From contig NZ_JAIXHL010000006.1 of NCBI RefSeq assembly GCF_030145815.1, forward strand, positions 124,001-188,000: a DNA stretch of 64,000 nucleotides. Direction: 5' to 3'. The notes under the pieces were generated by a model, which had not been told where the DNA came from, did not search any database, and saw nothing but the letters and a program-made list of their open reading frames with translations. This DNA comes from Sphingomonas sp. (lineage in GTDB: Bacteria > Pseudomonadota > Alphaproteobacteria > Sphingomonadales > Sphingomonadaceae). This document shows positions 24,922 to 34,302 of the stretch, piece by piece. Each line of letters opens with the position of its first letter. Within the stretch, counting starts at the first letter, position 1. Made by a program: the position numbers and the translations under genes.

Positions 24922-25857
24922 TCAGCCGGCCGCAGCTGCCGTCGCCGCCACTTCCGCTGCGAAGTCGCTCTCTTCCTTCTCGATACCCTCGCCGAGCTGG
25001 AAGCGGACATAGTCGACCAGCTTGATCGACGCGCCGGCGTCCTTGCCCGCCTGTGCGATCACGTCGCCGACCGGGGTCTTGCCGTCCATGACGAACGCCT
25101 GGGTGAGCAGCGCGTTCTCCTTCTTGAACTTCTCGACCGGGCCGTTGAGGATCTTGGCTGCGACCTCTTCCGACTTGCCGACGATCTTGTCGGCGTTCTT
25201 TTCGCGCAGGATCGCGGCTTCACGCTCGACGACCTCGGGGTCGAGGTCTTCGATCGACAGCGCCAGCGGGAAGGCAGCGGCGATGTGCATCGCGATCTGC
25301 TTGCCCAGCGGCTCGAGCACGTCGACGCCCGCGTCCGATTCGAGCGCGACCAGCACGCCGATCTTGCCCAGGCCCGGGGCCGCAGCGTTGTGGACGTACG
25401 GGATCACCGCGCCGTTGGTCACTTCGACCTTCTTCGCGCGACGCAGCACCTGATTCTCGCCGATCGTGGCGATGTTGGCCACCAGCACCTCGTCGATGGT
25501 GCCACCGGCGATCGCCTGCGCCTTCAGCGCCTCGACGTCATCGATGCCCTTGTCGAGCGCCACACCGGTCACTTCGCGAACGAAGCCCTGGAAAATCTCG
25601 TTCTTCGCGACGAAGTCGGTCTGCGAGTTGACCTCGACGGCCACGCCCTTGGTGCCCGCGACGGCAACGCCGACCAGGCCTTCAGCAGCGGTGCGGCTGG
25701 ACTTCTTGGCGGCCGCGGCCAGGCCCTTCGAACGCAGCCAGTCGCTGGCCGCTTCGATGTCACCATTGGTCTCGGTCAGCGCCTTCTTGCAGTCCATCAT
25801 GCCGGCGCCGCTCTTCTCGCGCAGTTCCTTGATGGCTGCTGCAGTGATCTCGGCCAT
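24922..25857 (-). CDS. tsf: Elongation factor Ts
   Basis: EF-Ts regenerates EF-Tu-GTP. The 311-residue product has the N-terminal UBA-like part ([21 protein letters not shown]), the diagnostic [10 protein letters not shown] and a dimerisation region containing [17 protein letters not shown]. It follows rpsB by about 100 bp. That gap contains a GGGCGGG/CCCGCCC hairpin (25901-25934) without a T-run, which might attenuate read-through from rpsB. A strong terminator follows tsf. Confidence 0.97.
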   Translation of the reverse strand: MAEITAAAIKELREKSGAGMMDCKKALTETNGDIEAASDWLRSKGLAAAAKKSSRTAAEGLVGVAVAGTKGVAVEVNSQTDFVAKNEIFQGFVREVTGVALDKGIDDVEALKAQAIAGGTIDEVLVANIATIGENQVLRRAKKVEVTNGAVIPYVHNAAAPGLGKIGVLVALESDAGVDVLEPLGKQIAMHIAAAFPLALSIEDLDPEVVEREAAILREKNADKIVGKSEEVAAKILNGPVEKFKKENALLTQAFVMDGKTPVGDVIAQAGKDAGASIKLVDYVRFQLGEGIEKEESDFAAEVAATAAAAG

Positions 25858-25960
25858 GTTCTTGTTCCTCAGTTTAAGCGGTTAGCTTCAAATATGGTGC
25901 GGGCGGGACAAAGCTCAAACGCCCTGCCCCGCCCCCATTACGGTTCGATGACCAGAGCGC

Positions 25961-26803
25961 TTACGCGTCGATCTGGCGCTCGCCCTCGGCTGCGGTTTCC
26001 GGGTCGGTCGCTGCGGCCGGCGCTTCCGGCTCGGCTTCGACGGCCGGAGCCGGCTCGGCCAGCGCGGCTTCGACCGGCGGCACTTCGGCTGCACCGAAAT
26101 CGCCGCTGCTCATCTGCGCCTGGTTGTTGCCGCGGGTTGCCGCGATCGCGACGGCTTCGCAGTACAGGCGGATCGCGCGGCTGGCGTCGTCATTCGCCGG
26201 AACCGGGAATGCGATGCCGTCGGGCGAGACGTTCGAATCGAGGATCGCGACGACGGGGATGCCCAGCGTGTTGGCCTCCTTGATCGCCAGCTCTTCCTTG
26301 TTCGCGTCGATCACGAACATGATATCGGGAACGCCGCCCATGTCGCGGATGCCGCCGAGCGACAGCTCGAGCTTGTCCTTCTCGCGGGTCAGGTTCAGCA
26401 CTTCCTTCTTGGTCAGGCCGTGCGTGTCGCCCGACAGCTGCTCTTCCAGCGTCTTGAGGCGCTTGATCGAGTTGCTGATGGTCTTCCAGTTGGTGAGCAT
26501 GCCGCCCAGCCAGCGATGGTTGACGAAATGCTGGTTCGACTTGCGCGCTGCCTCGGCAATCGCTTCCTGCGCCTGGCGCTTGGTGCCGACGAACAGCACC
26601 TTGCCACCGCCGGCGACGGTCGAGCTGATGAAGTCCAGCGCGCGCGCGAACAGCGGCACGGTCTGCGACAGGTCGATGATGTGAACGCCGTTGCGGTCGC
26701 CGAAGATGTACGGCTTCATCTTCGGGTTCCAGCGATGGGTCTGGTGACCGAAGTGTGCGCCCGATTCGAGCAACTGCTGCATGGAGACGACAGGTGCCGC
26801 CAT
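25961..26803 (-). CDS. rpsB: 30S ribosomal protein S2
   Basis: S2 assembles late into the small subunit and binds S1. The 280-residue product carries [75 protein letters not shown] and [11 protein letters not shown] Pro/Glu/Ala-rich C-terminal tail of about 40 residues extends beyond the conserved core, as in several alphaproteobacteria. The ATG at 26803 follows GGAAGGAT; an upstream in-frame start at 26869 would run through the structured leader and is rejected. Confidence 0.97.
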   Translation of the reverse strand: MAAPVVSMQQLLESGAHFGHQTHRWNPKMKPYIFGDRNGVHIIDLSQTVPLFARALDFISSTVAGGGKVLFVGTKRQAQEAIAEAARKSNQHFVNHRWLGGMLTNWKTISNSIKRLKTLEEQLSGDTHGLTKKEVLNLTREKDKLELSLGGIRDMGGVPDIMFVIDANKEELAIKEANTLGIPVVAILDSNVSPDGIAFPVPANDDASRAIRLYCEAVAIAATRGNNQAQMSSGDFGAAEVPPVEAALAEPAPAVEAEPEAPAAATDPETAAEGERQIDA

Positions 26804-26830
26804 AGGGATAGATCCTTCCGGTTGAGCCTC

Positions 26831-26888
26831 TGGGAAGCGAGTGACCGTGAGCCGAAAGGCCCGCAGCACCGGGTTATGTTGCTTCCCA
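26831..26888 (-). promoter_or_regulatory. Structured rpsB leader, candidate S2 autoregulatory element
   Basis: On the minus strand TGGGAAGC (26888-26881) pairs perfectly with GCTTCCCA (26838-26831). It encloses two small hairpins: CCCG/CGGG, and GCC-TTTC-GGC at 26860-26851. The closed three-way structure ends 27 nt before the rpsB ATG. Ribosomal protein S2 autoregulates rpsB-tsf through a leader in other bacteria; this leader is a candidate for the same role, by inference only. Confidence 0.4.
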
Positions 26889-26960
26889 TGCGGGGTTGAA
26901 GGTGGCGCGCTTAGTCGAGTTCACGCGATAGCGCAAGAGAACAAAAGCGGATTACGGTGC

Positions 26961-26990
26961 TTGACGGGTGGAACGTTAATGGAACATAAA
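26961..26990 (+). promoter_or_regulatory. Candidate promoter of the 72-residue membrane protein gene
   Basis: TTGACG (26961-26966) and CATAAA (26985-26990), spaced 18 bp, form a sigma-70-like promoter 90 bp before the small membrane protein gene. Confidence 0.4.
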
Positions 26991-27080
26991 GGGTTCACAC
27001 AGCGGACAGGGAACCTTGGCCGCGCCTGAGCGTCGCGAATCGTCAGGATTCCAGTCGCTTAGGAAGAATCCGGGAGGCTT

Positions 27081-27299
27081 ATGATGGTCGCTGTTCTTGC
27101 CACGTTGTTGTTCACCGCCGCGTTTGCCGCGTCGCTGTGGGCGATGTTTGTCACGATTGCGCCGCGCATCGATTATATGCGCGCTCTGCTGCGCGGTGAC
27201 ACCGTCCCGGCACTGGCACCGGTTCAGGCACCGCGCGTGCGGGTCACGCCGCGGGCGGCACCCCGCCGGATTTCGGCCCCGCTGCAGGCCGCGGCATAG
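27081..27299 (+). CDS. Small membrane protein, unknown function
   Basis: A 72-residue ORF. It has one N-terminal membrane helix (VAVLATLLFTAAFAASLWAMFVTI), a short RIDYMRALLRGD segment and a Pro/Arg/Ala-rich basic tail. A strong GGGAGG site (27072-27077) precedes two consecutive ATGs; the second, at 27084, has better spacing and may be the true start. A promoter-like pair lies upstream. Its last 56 nt overlap the end of the convergent pssA gene. I cannot assign a function; this kind of short membrane peptide is common in sphingomonads. Confidence 0.65.
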   Translation: MMVAVLATLLFTAAFAASLWAMFVTIAPRIDYMRALLRGDTVPALAPVQAPRVRVTPRAAPRRISAPLQAAA

Positions 27300-28035
27300 T
27301 GCGCGCATAGGATCGCGCGCTGAACGGCAGCGTTGCGAGATAGGCAAGGCAGATGACAGTCAGCGTCTGCCATGGCGCAGTCACCAGCGCGGCAGCGAGA
27401 ATGACGACGACCACGAGTGCCTCGAACCGCACATTGCGGCGCAGGCGCAGGGATTTCCACGAATAGGTGGCGATACTCGACACCATCAACAGGCCGACGA
27501 ACGCGACCCATGGCGCGACGATCCAGGGCGATCGCGCGAGCGGCTCCTCGCTCCACAACCAGACATAGATCGGCAGCATCGCCAGCGCAGCCCCTGCCGG
27601 TGCCGGAATTCCGGTCAGGAACCCAGCCAGCTTGCGCGGCTGCACATCGTTATCGAGCTGAGAGTTGAACCGCGCCAGCCGCAGCGCGCAGAATACGGCG
27701 TAAAGCAGCGCGACGATCCAGCCGAGCTTGGGCACGGTCATCAATGACCAGAGGTAGAGGATCAAGGCCGGGGCGACCCCGAATGAAATCGCGTCGGACA
27801 GGCTGTCCAGCTCTGCCCCGAAGCGACTTTCGGCGCGCACCATCCGCGCCACCTGGCCATCGATGCCGTCCAGCGCACCGGCCAGCATCACCATCAGCAC
27901 CGCGCGCTCCCATTCCTCGCCAATGGCGAAGCGGATGCCGGTCAAACCCGCGCACAACGCCAGCGCCGTCACCGCGTTCGGCGCCACCGCGCGCAGCGGA
28001 AGGCCGCGCATCTGGCGACGCGGGCGCAGACTCAT
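27244..28035 (-). CDS. pssA: CDP-diacylglycerol-serine O-phosphatidyltransferase
   Basis: PssA makes phosphatidylserine, the precursor that Psd decarboxylates to phosphatidylethanolamine. The 263-residue inner-membrane protein has the CDP-alcohol phosphotransferase motif DGIDGQVAR...G...D...D with Asp56, Asp59, Asp77 and Asp81, and about eight hydrophobic segments, which is the membrane-type (Bacillus-like) PssA. It follows psd with a 4-nt overlap, the normal alphaproteobacterial pair. Its C-terminal 18 codons overlap a convergent small gene. Confidence 0.95.
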   Translation of the reverse strand: MSLRPRRQMRGLPLRAVAPNAVTALALCAGLTGIRFAIGEEWERAVLMVMLAGALDGIDGQVARMVRAESRFGAELDSLSDAISFGVAPALILYLWSLMTVPKLGWIVALLYAVFCALRLARFNSQLDNDVQPRKLAGFLTGIPAPAGAALAMLPIYVWLWSEEPLARSPWIVAPWVAFVGLLMVSSIATYSWKSLRLRRNVRFEALVVVVILAAALVTAPWQTLTVICLAYLATLPFSARSYARTMPRPAAGPKSGGVPPAA

Positions 28036-28763
28036 TGCGCCACGCCCTGAGCCGGCGCGCCACCCTTCAGGCCGACGATGGTCTCACCCGCCAGGCAGCG
28101 CTGCCCCAGCGCCACTTGCGGCGCGTAATCATCGGGCAGAAACACGTCGAGGCGGCTGCCGAACCGGATCAGGCCGAACCGCTGCCCTGCAGCAACGATG
28201 TCGCCCGGCTTGACGAAGGTCACGATCCGCCGCGCGACAAGGCCCGCAATCTGCGTGAAACCGACGCGCGTGCCGTCATGGGTTTCCATTACGAAATGCT
28301 GCCGCTCATTTTCCTCGCTCGCCTTGTCGAGGTCGGCGTTGAGGAACTTGCCTGCAATATAGACGACCTGACGGATCGTTCCGGCCATCGGGGTGCGATT
28401 GATATGGACGTCGAACACGGACATGAAGATCGAAACGCGCACCCGCGTCGCTTCGTTCAATCCCTCCGGTCCCGCAATCTCGCGCGGCACCGGCACGCGC
28501 TCGATCATCGTGACCAGGCCATCGGCGGGCGAGATGATCATCCCCTCCCCCTGCGGCGTTACGCGGATCGGATCGCGGAAGAAGGCGGCGACCCAGATCG
28601 TCAGGCCGATCAGCGCAAAGCCGAGCTCATCCCAGATCGCGAAGAGGAACAGGATCGTGATCGCCGCAGAGATCAGCACATATTTGCGACCCTCGGGATG
28701 GACCGAGGGGAAGCGCCACTTGACGGTATTGGTGACGACGGGCGGGGTATCGAGTGAGGACAT
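28032..28763 (-). CDS. psd: Phosphatidylserine decarboxylase proenzyme
   Basis: Psd converts phosphatidylserine to phosphatidylethanolamine and matures by serinolysis to a pyruvoyl enzyme. The 243-residue product is the short proenzyme type. It has an N-terminal hydrophobic segment, [47 protein letters not shown] and the self-cleavage motif [11 protein letters not shown] (cleavage between Gly and Ser). The ATG at 28763 gives MSSLDTPPV; the very long open frame upstream is antisense to icd and is discarded. It is divergent from icd. Confidence 0.95.
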   Translation of the reverse strand: MSSLDTPPVVTNTVKWRFPSVHPEGRKYVLISAAITILFLFAIWDELGFALIGLTIWVAAFFRDPIRVTPQGEGMIISPADGLVTMIERVPVPREIAGPEGLNEATRVRVSIFMSVFDVHINRTPMAGTIRQVVYIAGKFLNADLDKASEENERQHFVMETHDGTRVGFTQIAGLVARRIVTFVKPGDIVAAGQRFGLIRFGSRLDVFLPDDYAPQVALGQRCLAGETIVGLKGGAPAQGVAQ

Positions 28764-28770
28764 GGGCTGG

Positions 28771-28799
28771 GGTCTAGCTGTGCCATCCCCGCAACACAA
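28771..28799 (-). promoter_or_regulatory. Candidate psd promoter
   Basis: On the minus strand TTGTGT and TAGACC are spaced 17 bp, with the -10 box 7 bp before the psd ATG. The spacing is good, but the short distance implies a nearly leaderless transcript. Confidence 0.35.
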
Positions 28800-28838
28800 T
28801 CCTGTGTGGCACGTGGCAATACCGGTGTCTGCCATAGC

Positions 28839-28867
28839 TTGATCGCGCGCGCGCTTGCTCCTAGACG
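28839..28867 (+). promoter_or_regulatory. Candidate icd promoter
   Basis: TTGATC (28839-28844) and TAGACG (28862-28867) are spaced 17 bp, about 45 bp before the icd ATG. Confidence 0.4.
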
Positions 28868-28910
28868 CACCGCCAAACCCTTCCTCCCGGATATGAACAG
28901 GAAAGCAAGC

Positions 28911-30134
28911 ATGGCGAAGATCAAGGTCAAAAACCCGGTCGTCGAAATCGACGGCGACGAAATGACGCGGATCATCTGGGAGTGGATCCGTGAACGCCTG
29001 ATCAAGCCGTACCTCGACATCGACCTGAAATATTACGACCTCAGCGTCGAGAAGCGCGACGAGACCAACGATCAGATCACGGTCGATGCCGCCAACGCGA
29101 TCAAGGAATATGGCGTCGGCGTGAAGTGCGCGACGATCACCCCGGACGAGCAGCGCGTCGAGGAATTCAACCTCAAGGAAATGTGGAAGTCGCCCAACGG
29201 CACCATCCGCAACATCCTGGGCGGCGTGGTGTTCCGTGAGCCGATCGTCATCAGCAACGTGCCGCGCCTGATCCCGGGCTGGACCAAGCCGATCGTCGTC
29301 GGCCGTCACGCATTCGGCGACCAGTATCGCGCGACCGACTTCAAGGTCCCCGGCGCCGGCAAGCTGCGTCTGGTGTTCGAGGGCGCGGATGGCCAGGTCA
29401 TCGACCGCGAAGTGTTCAACTTCCCCGGTTCGGGCGTCGCGATGGCGATGTACAATCTCGACGATTCGATCCGCGATTTCGCGCGCGCATCGTTCAACTA
29501 CGGCCTCAACCTCGGCTGGCCGGTTTACCTGTCGACCAAGAACACCATCCTCAAGGCTTATGACGGCCGCTTCAAGGATCTGTTCCAGGAAGTGTTCGAG
29601 ACCGAAGGCTTCGACGCGAAGTTCAAGGACGCCGGCATCGTCTATGAGCACCGCCTGATCGACGACATGGTCGCCAGCGCGCTCAAGTGGAGCGGCGAGT
29701 TCGTGTGGGCGTGCAAGAATTATGACGGCGACGTCCAGTCGGATCAGGTCGCACAGGGCTTCGGTTCGCTGGGTCTCATGACCTCGGTCCTGCTCTCGCC
29801 CGACGGCAAGACGGTCGAAGCAGAAGCGGCGCACGGCACCGTCACCCGCCATTATCGCCAGCATCAGCAGGGCAAGGCGACGTCGACCAACCCGATCGCG
29901 TCGATCTTCGCCTGGACCGGCGGCCTCAAGTTCCGCGGCAAGTTCGACGACACGCCAGAGGTGACCAAGTTCGCCGAAACGCTGGAGCGCGTCTGCATCC
30001 AGACCGTCGAGAGCGGCAAGATGACCAAGGATCTCGCGCTGCTGATCGGCCCGGATCAGCCTTGGATGACCACCGAGCAGTTCTTCGAGGCGATCCGCCA
30101 GAACCTCGAAACCGAAATGGCCAGCTGGGCGTAA
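28911..30134 (+). CDS. icd: NADP-dependent isocitrate dehydrogenase
   Basis: This enzyme oxidises isocitrate to 2-oxoglutarate in the TCA cycle and supplies NADPH. The 407-residue length and the sequence [20 protein letters not shown] place it in the dimeric, eukaryote-like NADP-IDH group rather than the E. coli Icd group. Further motifs are [50 protein letters not shown] and [17 protein letters not shown]. The ATG at 28911 follows AGGAAAG at normal spacing; upstream in-frame ATGs have weaker sites. A clear terminator follows. Confidence 0.97.
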   Translation: MAKIKVKNPVVEIDGDEMTRIIWEWIRERLIKPYLDIDLKYYDLSVEKRDETNDQITVDAANAIKEYGVGVKCATITPDEQRVEEFNLKEMWKSPNGTIRNILGGVVFREPIVISNVPRLIPGWTKPIVVGRHAFGDQYRATDFKVPGAGKLRLVFEGADGQVIDREVFNFPGSGVAMAMYNLDDSIRDFARASFNYGLNLGWPVYLSTKNTILKAYDGRFKDLFQEVFETEGFDAKFKDAGIVYEHRLIDDMVASALKWSGEFVWACKNYDGDVQSDQVAQGFGSLGLMTSVLLSPDGKTVEAEAAHGTVTRHYRQHQQGKATSTNPIASIFAWTGGLKFRGKFDDTPEVTKFAETLERVCIQTVESGKMTKDLALLIGPDQPWMTTEQFFEAIRQNLETEMASWA

Positions 30135-30159
30135 GCCCGCTGCCACCGGCGACCGAAAG

Positions 30160-30191
30160 GGCCGCGTTCCGACACGGGACGCGGCCTTTTT
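30160..30191 (+). terminator. Terminator of icd
   Basis: GGCCGCGTTCC (30160-30170) pairs over 11 bp with GGGACGCGGCC (30176-30186), loop GACAC, followed by TTTTTC. It starts 25 nt after the icd stop. Confidence 0.9.
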
Positions 30192-30276
30192 CATTGCCGG
30201 CGAGGCGGGTGGGCCAGTTGTGCCGCGTCGCACAACGGCGGTGACAAATGGTTTCGCACCCAGCTAGGGTGGGCAT

Positions 30277-32055
30277 ATGGCCCTCGACCTCTCCAATAGC
30301 GGATTCAGCGACGCACTCGTGATCCTTGGCGCGGCCGGGATCGTGATTCCCGCATTCACACGCTTCCGGATCAGCCCCGTGATTGGGTTCATCCTGGTCG
30401 GTGCGCTGGTTGGCCCGGCGGGGCTTGGCCAGCTCGTCGATGCTTTCCCGTGGCTGTTCTACTTCACCATCTCCGACCCGGAATCGATCGAGCCCTTTGC
30501 CGAACTGGGCATCATCCTGTTGCTCTTTTCGATCGGCCTGGAGCTTTCGTTCAAGCGCTTGTGGACGATGCGCGGCCTGGTCTTTGGGGTCGGCGCGGCG
30601 GAGTTGCTCGGCGCAGGTGCTCTGATCGCGACCGGCCTGTATGTCATGGGCCAGCCCTGGACCGGGGCAATGGGGCTTGGTTTAGCGCTCGCCATGTCAT
30701 CGACCGCGCTGGTGCTCCCGATTGCCGGAACGACCAGTGCGGTCGGCAAATCGGCGCTGGCCATGCTGCTGTTCGAGGATCTCGCGCTGGTGCCGATCGT
30801 GTTCCTGCTCGCGGCGCTTGCGCCCGCCGCAGCCGATGCAGGCGTCGGCGACTTCATGATGACGCTGCTGCGCGGCGGCGTGGTCGTCGCGCTGCTATTC
30901 CTGGGTGGCCGCTTCTTCCTGCCCCGGCTGTTCGCACAGGCCGCACGGACCAAGTCGCCCGAACTGTTCCTCGCCGCCAGCCTGCTGGTGGTGATCGTCG
31001 CCAGCCTCGCCACCACGGTGGTCGGCCTGTCGCCGATCGTCGGCGCGCTCCTAGCCGGGCTGCTGATCGCGGAGACCGATTATCACAGCGAGGTCGAGGT
31101 GATCACCGCACCGTTCAAGGGGCTGGCGCTCGGCGTGTTCCTGATTACCGTCGGCATGCGGCTCGACCTGCGCATGATCATGCAGGATTGGGCGCTGTTG
31201 CTGGCCGCGATCCTCGGCGTGATGGCGATCAAGGTCGGCGTGACCATGGCGCTGCTCAAGCTGTCGGGCGCGCGCACCGGTACCGCGGCGGAGGCCGGGG
31301 TGCTGATGGCGAGCCCGTCGGAGACCACGCTGATCGTGCTCGGCGTCGCGGCGGCGGCAGGCCTGATCCAGCCGTCGACGGCAGCCTTCTGGACCACCGT
31401 CACCGCGATCGGCCTGACCATCACCCCCCTTCTCGCCCAGGCGGGTCGCTTTGCATCGCGCAAGATCGAGGAACGCGACGGCGTGCGCGGCGATGCAACG
31501 GCCGAAGAAGTGGTGCCCGGCGGCACGGTGATCATCGGCTTCGGCCGCGTCGGTCGCACCGTCGCCGACATGCTGCGCGCGCATGACAAGCCCTATGTCG
31601 CGGTCGATGCCGATATCGACGGCGTCGCTGCTGCGCGGCGCGAGGGTTACAGCGTCGTATTCGGCGACGTCGCCCGCGCCGAATTGGTCGACCGCTTGCG
31701 CCTCGGCCACGCCAAGGCGCTGATCCTGACGATGGACGACCCCGTTTTGACGGTGCGCCTGACCCGTCGCGTGCGTAGCTGGGTTCCCAATATCCCGATC
31801 ATCGCCCGCGCCCGCGACGCCGCGCACGCCGCCGAACTATACAAGGCCGGTGCGACCGACGCCGTGCCCGAAACCCTTGAAAGCTCGCTACAGCTGTCCG
31901 AAGCCGCCCTTGTTGACCTCGGCGTCGCGGTCGGCCCGGTAATCGCATCGATCCACGAAAAGCGCGACGAAATGCGCAAGGCGATCAAGGAAGCCGCCGG
32001 CCTCGAACGCGAGCCGCGCATCCGCCGGGTGCGACAGGGCGAAGCCGAGGCCTGA
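30277..32055 (+). CDS. KefB/KefC-like monovalent cation:proton antiporter (CPA2)
   Basis: A 592-residue protein with about 12-13 membrane segments over residues 10-395. These include the CPA2 motifs FRISPVIGFILVGALVGP, ELGIILLLFSIGLELSF and a SSTALVLPI helix, followed by a cytosolic regulatory nucleotide-binding (RCK/TrkA-N) domain from about residue 415 (TVIIGFGRVGRTVADML...VVFGDVARAELVDRL). This is the layout of glutathione-gated potassium efflux and related K+/H+ antiporters. No KefF/KefG partner is next to it, so glutathione gating is uncertain. A GTGACA-N18-TAGGGT promoter-like pair precedes it. It is convergent with the DUF885 gene. Confidence 0.88.
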   Translation: MALDLSNSGFSDALVILGAAGIVIPAFTRFRISPVIGFILVGALVGPAGLGQLVDAFPWLFYFTISDPESIEPFAELGIILLLFSIGLELSFKRLWTMRGLVFGVGAAELLGAGALIATGLYVMGQPWTGAMGLGLALAMSSTALVLPIAGTTSAVGKSALAMLLFEDLALVPIVFLLAALAPAAADAGVGDFMMTLLRGGVVVALLFLGGRFFLPRLFAQAARTKSPELFLAASLLVVIVASLATTVVGLSPIVGALLAGLLIAETDYHSEVEVITAPFKGLALGVFLITVGMRLDLRMIMQDWALLLAAILGVMAIKVGVTMALLKLSGARTGTAAEAGVLMASPSETTLIVLGVAAAAGLIQPSTAAFWTTVTAIGLTITPLLAQAGRFASRKIEERDGVRGDATAEEVVPGGTVIIGFGRVGRTVADMLRAHDKPYVAVDADIDGVAAARREGYSVVFGDVARAELVDRLRLGHAKALILTMDDPVLTVRLTRRVRSWVPNIPIIARARDAAHAAELYKAGATDAVPETLESSLQLSEAALVDLGVAVGPVIASIHEKRDEMRKAIKEAAGLEREPRIRRVRQGEAEA

Positions 32056-32061
32056 GCGCCC

Positions 32062-33888
32062 CTACCCCATCCGCGCCCGCACCACGCGCTTCAGCACGTC
32101 GAGCGGCATCGCACCCTTGCGCAGCACATCGTGGAATTGGCGCGGGTCCCAATTCGCACCGGCCTTGGCCTTCGCCTCATCGCGCAGCTCGACCCAGACG
32201 GTGTGACCGATCTTGTAGCTGCACGCCTGGCCCGGCCAGACCGTGTAGCGATCGATCTCACCCTGGCTGCGGCCGCGCGCGATGCCCGTGGTGGCAATAA
32301 AGTAGTCGGTCGCCTGCTCCCGGCTCCAACGCTTGGCGTGCATGCCACTATCGACCACTAGCCGCGTCGCGCGGAACAGCAATGACTGGAGATAGCCGAC
32401 CTGCCCGAGCGGGTCGCCATCATACATGCCCATCTCGTCCGCCAGCTGCTCGGTATACAGCGCCCAGCCCTCGCTATACCCGCTGAAGCCGCCACGCCGG
32501 CGGATCAGTGGAATATCCTGCGATTCTAGCGCCAGCATCACCTGAAGGTGATGCCCCGGCACCGCCTCATGATAGCTCAGCGTCGCAAGGCCGAATTTCG
32601 GCCGGTCGAACGTGTCGCGCAGGTTGATGTAGTAAATGCCCGGCCGCGAGCCATCGAGCGTCGCGGCCTGATAATAGCCGCCCGGCGCACCGGCCTGAAT
32701 CGCCGGAGGCACGCGGCGCACCTCGACCGGCGCCTTGGGCAGGGTCGCAAACTGTTCGGGGAGGCGCTTCTCCATCGCCCGCACTTGGGCACGCAGCGCC
32801 TCCAGCAACGCCTCACGGCCGGGATCGGTATTGGGAAACAGCTGGTCGGGCCGCTCGTTCAGCGCGACCAGCCGCGCGCCGACGGTGCCATCGCGCATCC
32901 CCTGTGCTTTCAGGATCGCGTCGATCCGTCCGCTGATCTCGGCCACTTGTTCCAGCCCGATGCGGTGGATCGCGTCGCCCGACAGCCGCGTGGTCGTCGC
33001 GGCTTCCGCCGCTGCGGCGTAATAGGCCTCGCCATCGGGCAGCCGCCACACGCCCGCATCATGCGTCGCTCTGCTCCGCAATTCGGTGACCAGCGCACGC
33101 TGGCGATCGAGTGCCGGGAAAACCTTGTCGGCGACGATCTTCTCCGCCTGCGCGCCACGCTCGGGCGGCAGTTTCGCCGCCTCCAGCTTCGACTTGAAGC
33201 CGACGACCAAGCCGAATTCGCCCGGCGCCTTGTTGCGCAGCGAAGCAAACTGCCTCAGCGTGGTGTCGAGCACATAGTCCGGTGCAAACACCCCCCGCGC
33301 CGCGTCGGCGCGCTGGCGCTCGCTCTCCTGATCGAGCACCACGGCAAATGCCTCGAGCCGGGCGAGATAGGCGTCGGCATCGACCGCGTCGCGCACCCGG
33401 TGCTGATTGTCGAGAAAGTCCGGCACATCCTGATAGGCACCGGTCAGCTGGCTCAGCCGGTACGGGGCATAACGCCCGCCGGCCGAACCATAGGTAAAGC
33501 GCTCGCGCCCCGCGATGCTGCGTTCGAGCTGATAGGTGACGATGTCGTAATCGAGTCGGGCATTCTCACCCAGCGTGGCTGGGTCGATCGCGCGAATGGC
33601 GGCCAGTTCGCGCTTCGCCCGGGTCAGGTCGCGCGCTTCATCCGCTGCACTCCGCCCCGACAGCTGAGATTTCAGCGCCGCATTCGCGCCGGTATCCAGA
33701 CCAAGCGCCGTCGCCCCTTCCGGACTTTCGGTCAGGCGGTCGTTGAAAATCCGGTCGAGCAACGCGCGCAGCGCTGCGTCGCCCGACCCGGTGGCCGCCT
33801 CACCCGGACCGCGCGCAGCGGCGGGGATGCTGGTGGCCAGCGCCGCAGCGCCGATGGATTGAACGAACGAGCGGCGGCGCAGGGTCAT
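32062..33888 (-). CDS. DUF885 family exported protein (metallopeptidase-like)
   Basis: A 608-residue protein starting MTLRRRSFVQSIGAAALATS, a twin-arginine type signal, so it should be exported folded. The body is alpha-helical and contains the zinc-site-like HEAVPGHH motif beginning at His440, YEGWALYTEQL-type residues (here YSEGWALYTEQLADE), and a C-terminal PGQACSYKIG. These are marks of the DUF885 family, thought to be zinc metallopeptidases related to M3/M32-like folds but without a well-defined substrate. It stands alone, divergent neighbours being absent; the small exported gene and alaS lie upstream on the same strand. Confidence 0.85.
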   Translation of the reverse strand: MTLRRRSFVQSIGAAALATSIPAAARGPGEAATGSGDAALRALLDRIFNDRLTESPEGATALGLDTGANAALKSQLSGRSAADEARDLTRAKRELAAIRAIDPATLGENARLDYDIVTYQLERSIAGRERFTYGSAGGRYAPYRLSQLTGAYQDVPDFLDNQHRVRDAVDADAYLARLEAFAVVLDQESERQRADAARGVFAPDYVLDTTLRQFASLRNKAPGEFGLVVGFKSKLEAAKLPPERGAQAEKIVADKVFPALDRQRALVTELRSRATHDAGVWRLPDGEAYYAAAAEAATTTRLSGDAIHRIGLEQVAEISGRIDAILKAQGMRDGTVGARLVALNERPDQLFPNTDPGREALLEALRAQVRAMEKRLPEQFATLPKAPVEVRRVPPAIQAGAPGGYYQAATLDGSRPGIYYINLRDTFDRPKFGLATLSYHEAVPGHHLQVMLALESQDIPLIRRRGGFSGYSEGWALYTEQLADEMGMYDGDPLGQVGYLQSLLFRATRLVVDSGMHAKRWSREQATDYFIATTGIARGRSQGEIDRYTVWPGQACSYKIGHTVWVELRDEAKAKAGANWDPRQFHDVLRKGAMPLDVLKRVVRARMG

Positions 33889-33906
33889 CAGCGAACGGTG
33901 TCCGGA

Positions 33907-34302
33907 TTATTTGTCGAGGGCAGGCACACGCGCCACACAAGCCGCCAGTGCCGACACGGTCGCACTGTCCTGACTGCGCAGCTTCGGTTCCAGCTGTGCC
34001 GACAGCGCGGGCACCTCGGCATCCACCGTCTTGCTATTCTTGCCCGCCGCGCGTCCAGAATCGGCTGCTGCCATGCCCCAGTAGATGAGGTGGTCGAACA
34101 ACTGCGATTCCTGCGGCGTGCCCTTGCCGATCTTCAGCGCGGCATGGGTCAGCGCGGCGCAGTTCAGCGCCTCGGGATAGGGGACAGTCTTGCCCTGCGC
34201 CGTGGCGGCGGGGGCGGCGATGAGGGCCGCTGCGATTGCAGCGGCCGTCCAAACATGATCACGCAGTTGCTTTCTCCTCGGCAAGCGCCGTCTTGACTGC
34301 AT
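33907..34302 (-). CDS. Small exported protein, unknown function
   Basis: A protein of up to 131 residues. A basic start ([13 protein letters not shown]) leads into a clear signal peptide ([21 protein letters not shown]), then a mature part of about 95 residues including [30 protein letters not shown] and a terminal cysteine region ([13 protein letters not shown]). The mature part holds two cysteines that could form a disulfide. The start is uncertain: the ATG at 34302 lies 44 nt inside alaS. A CTG 6 nt after AGGAGAAAG at the alaS end would give a neater signal peptide. No family recognised. Confidence 0.6.
   Translation of the reverse strand: MQSRRRLPRRKQLRDHVWTAAAIAAALIAAPAATAQGKTVPYPEALNCAALTHAALKIGKGTPQESQLFDHLIYWGMAAADSGRAAGKNSKTVDAEVPALSAQLEPKLRSQDSATVSALAACVARVPALDK

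Noticed and set aside
28764-30233. Upstream extension of the psd frame on the minus strand
   Set aside because: It is antisense to icd; the ATG at 28763 gives the normal decarboxylase start.
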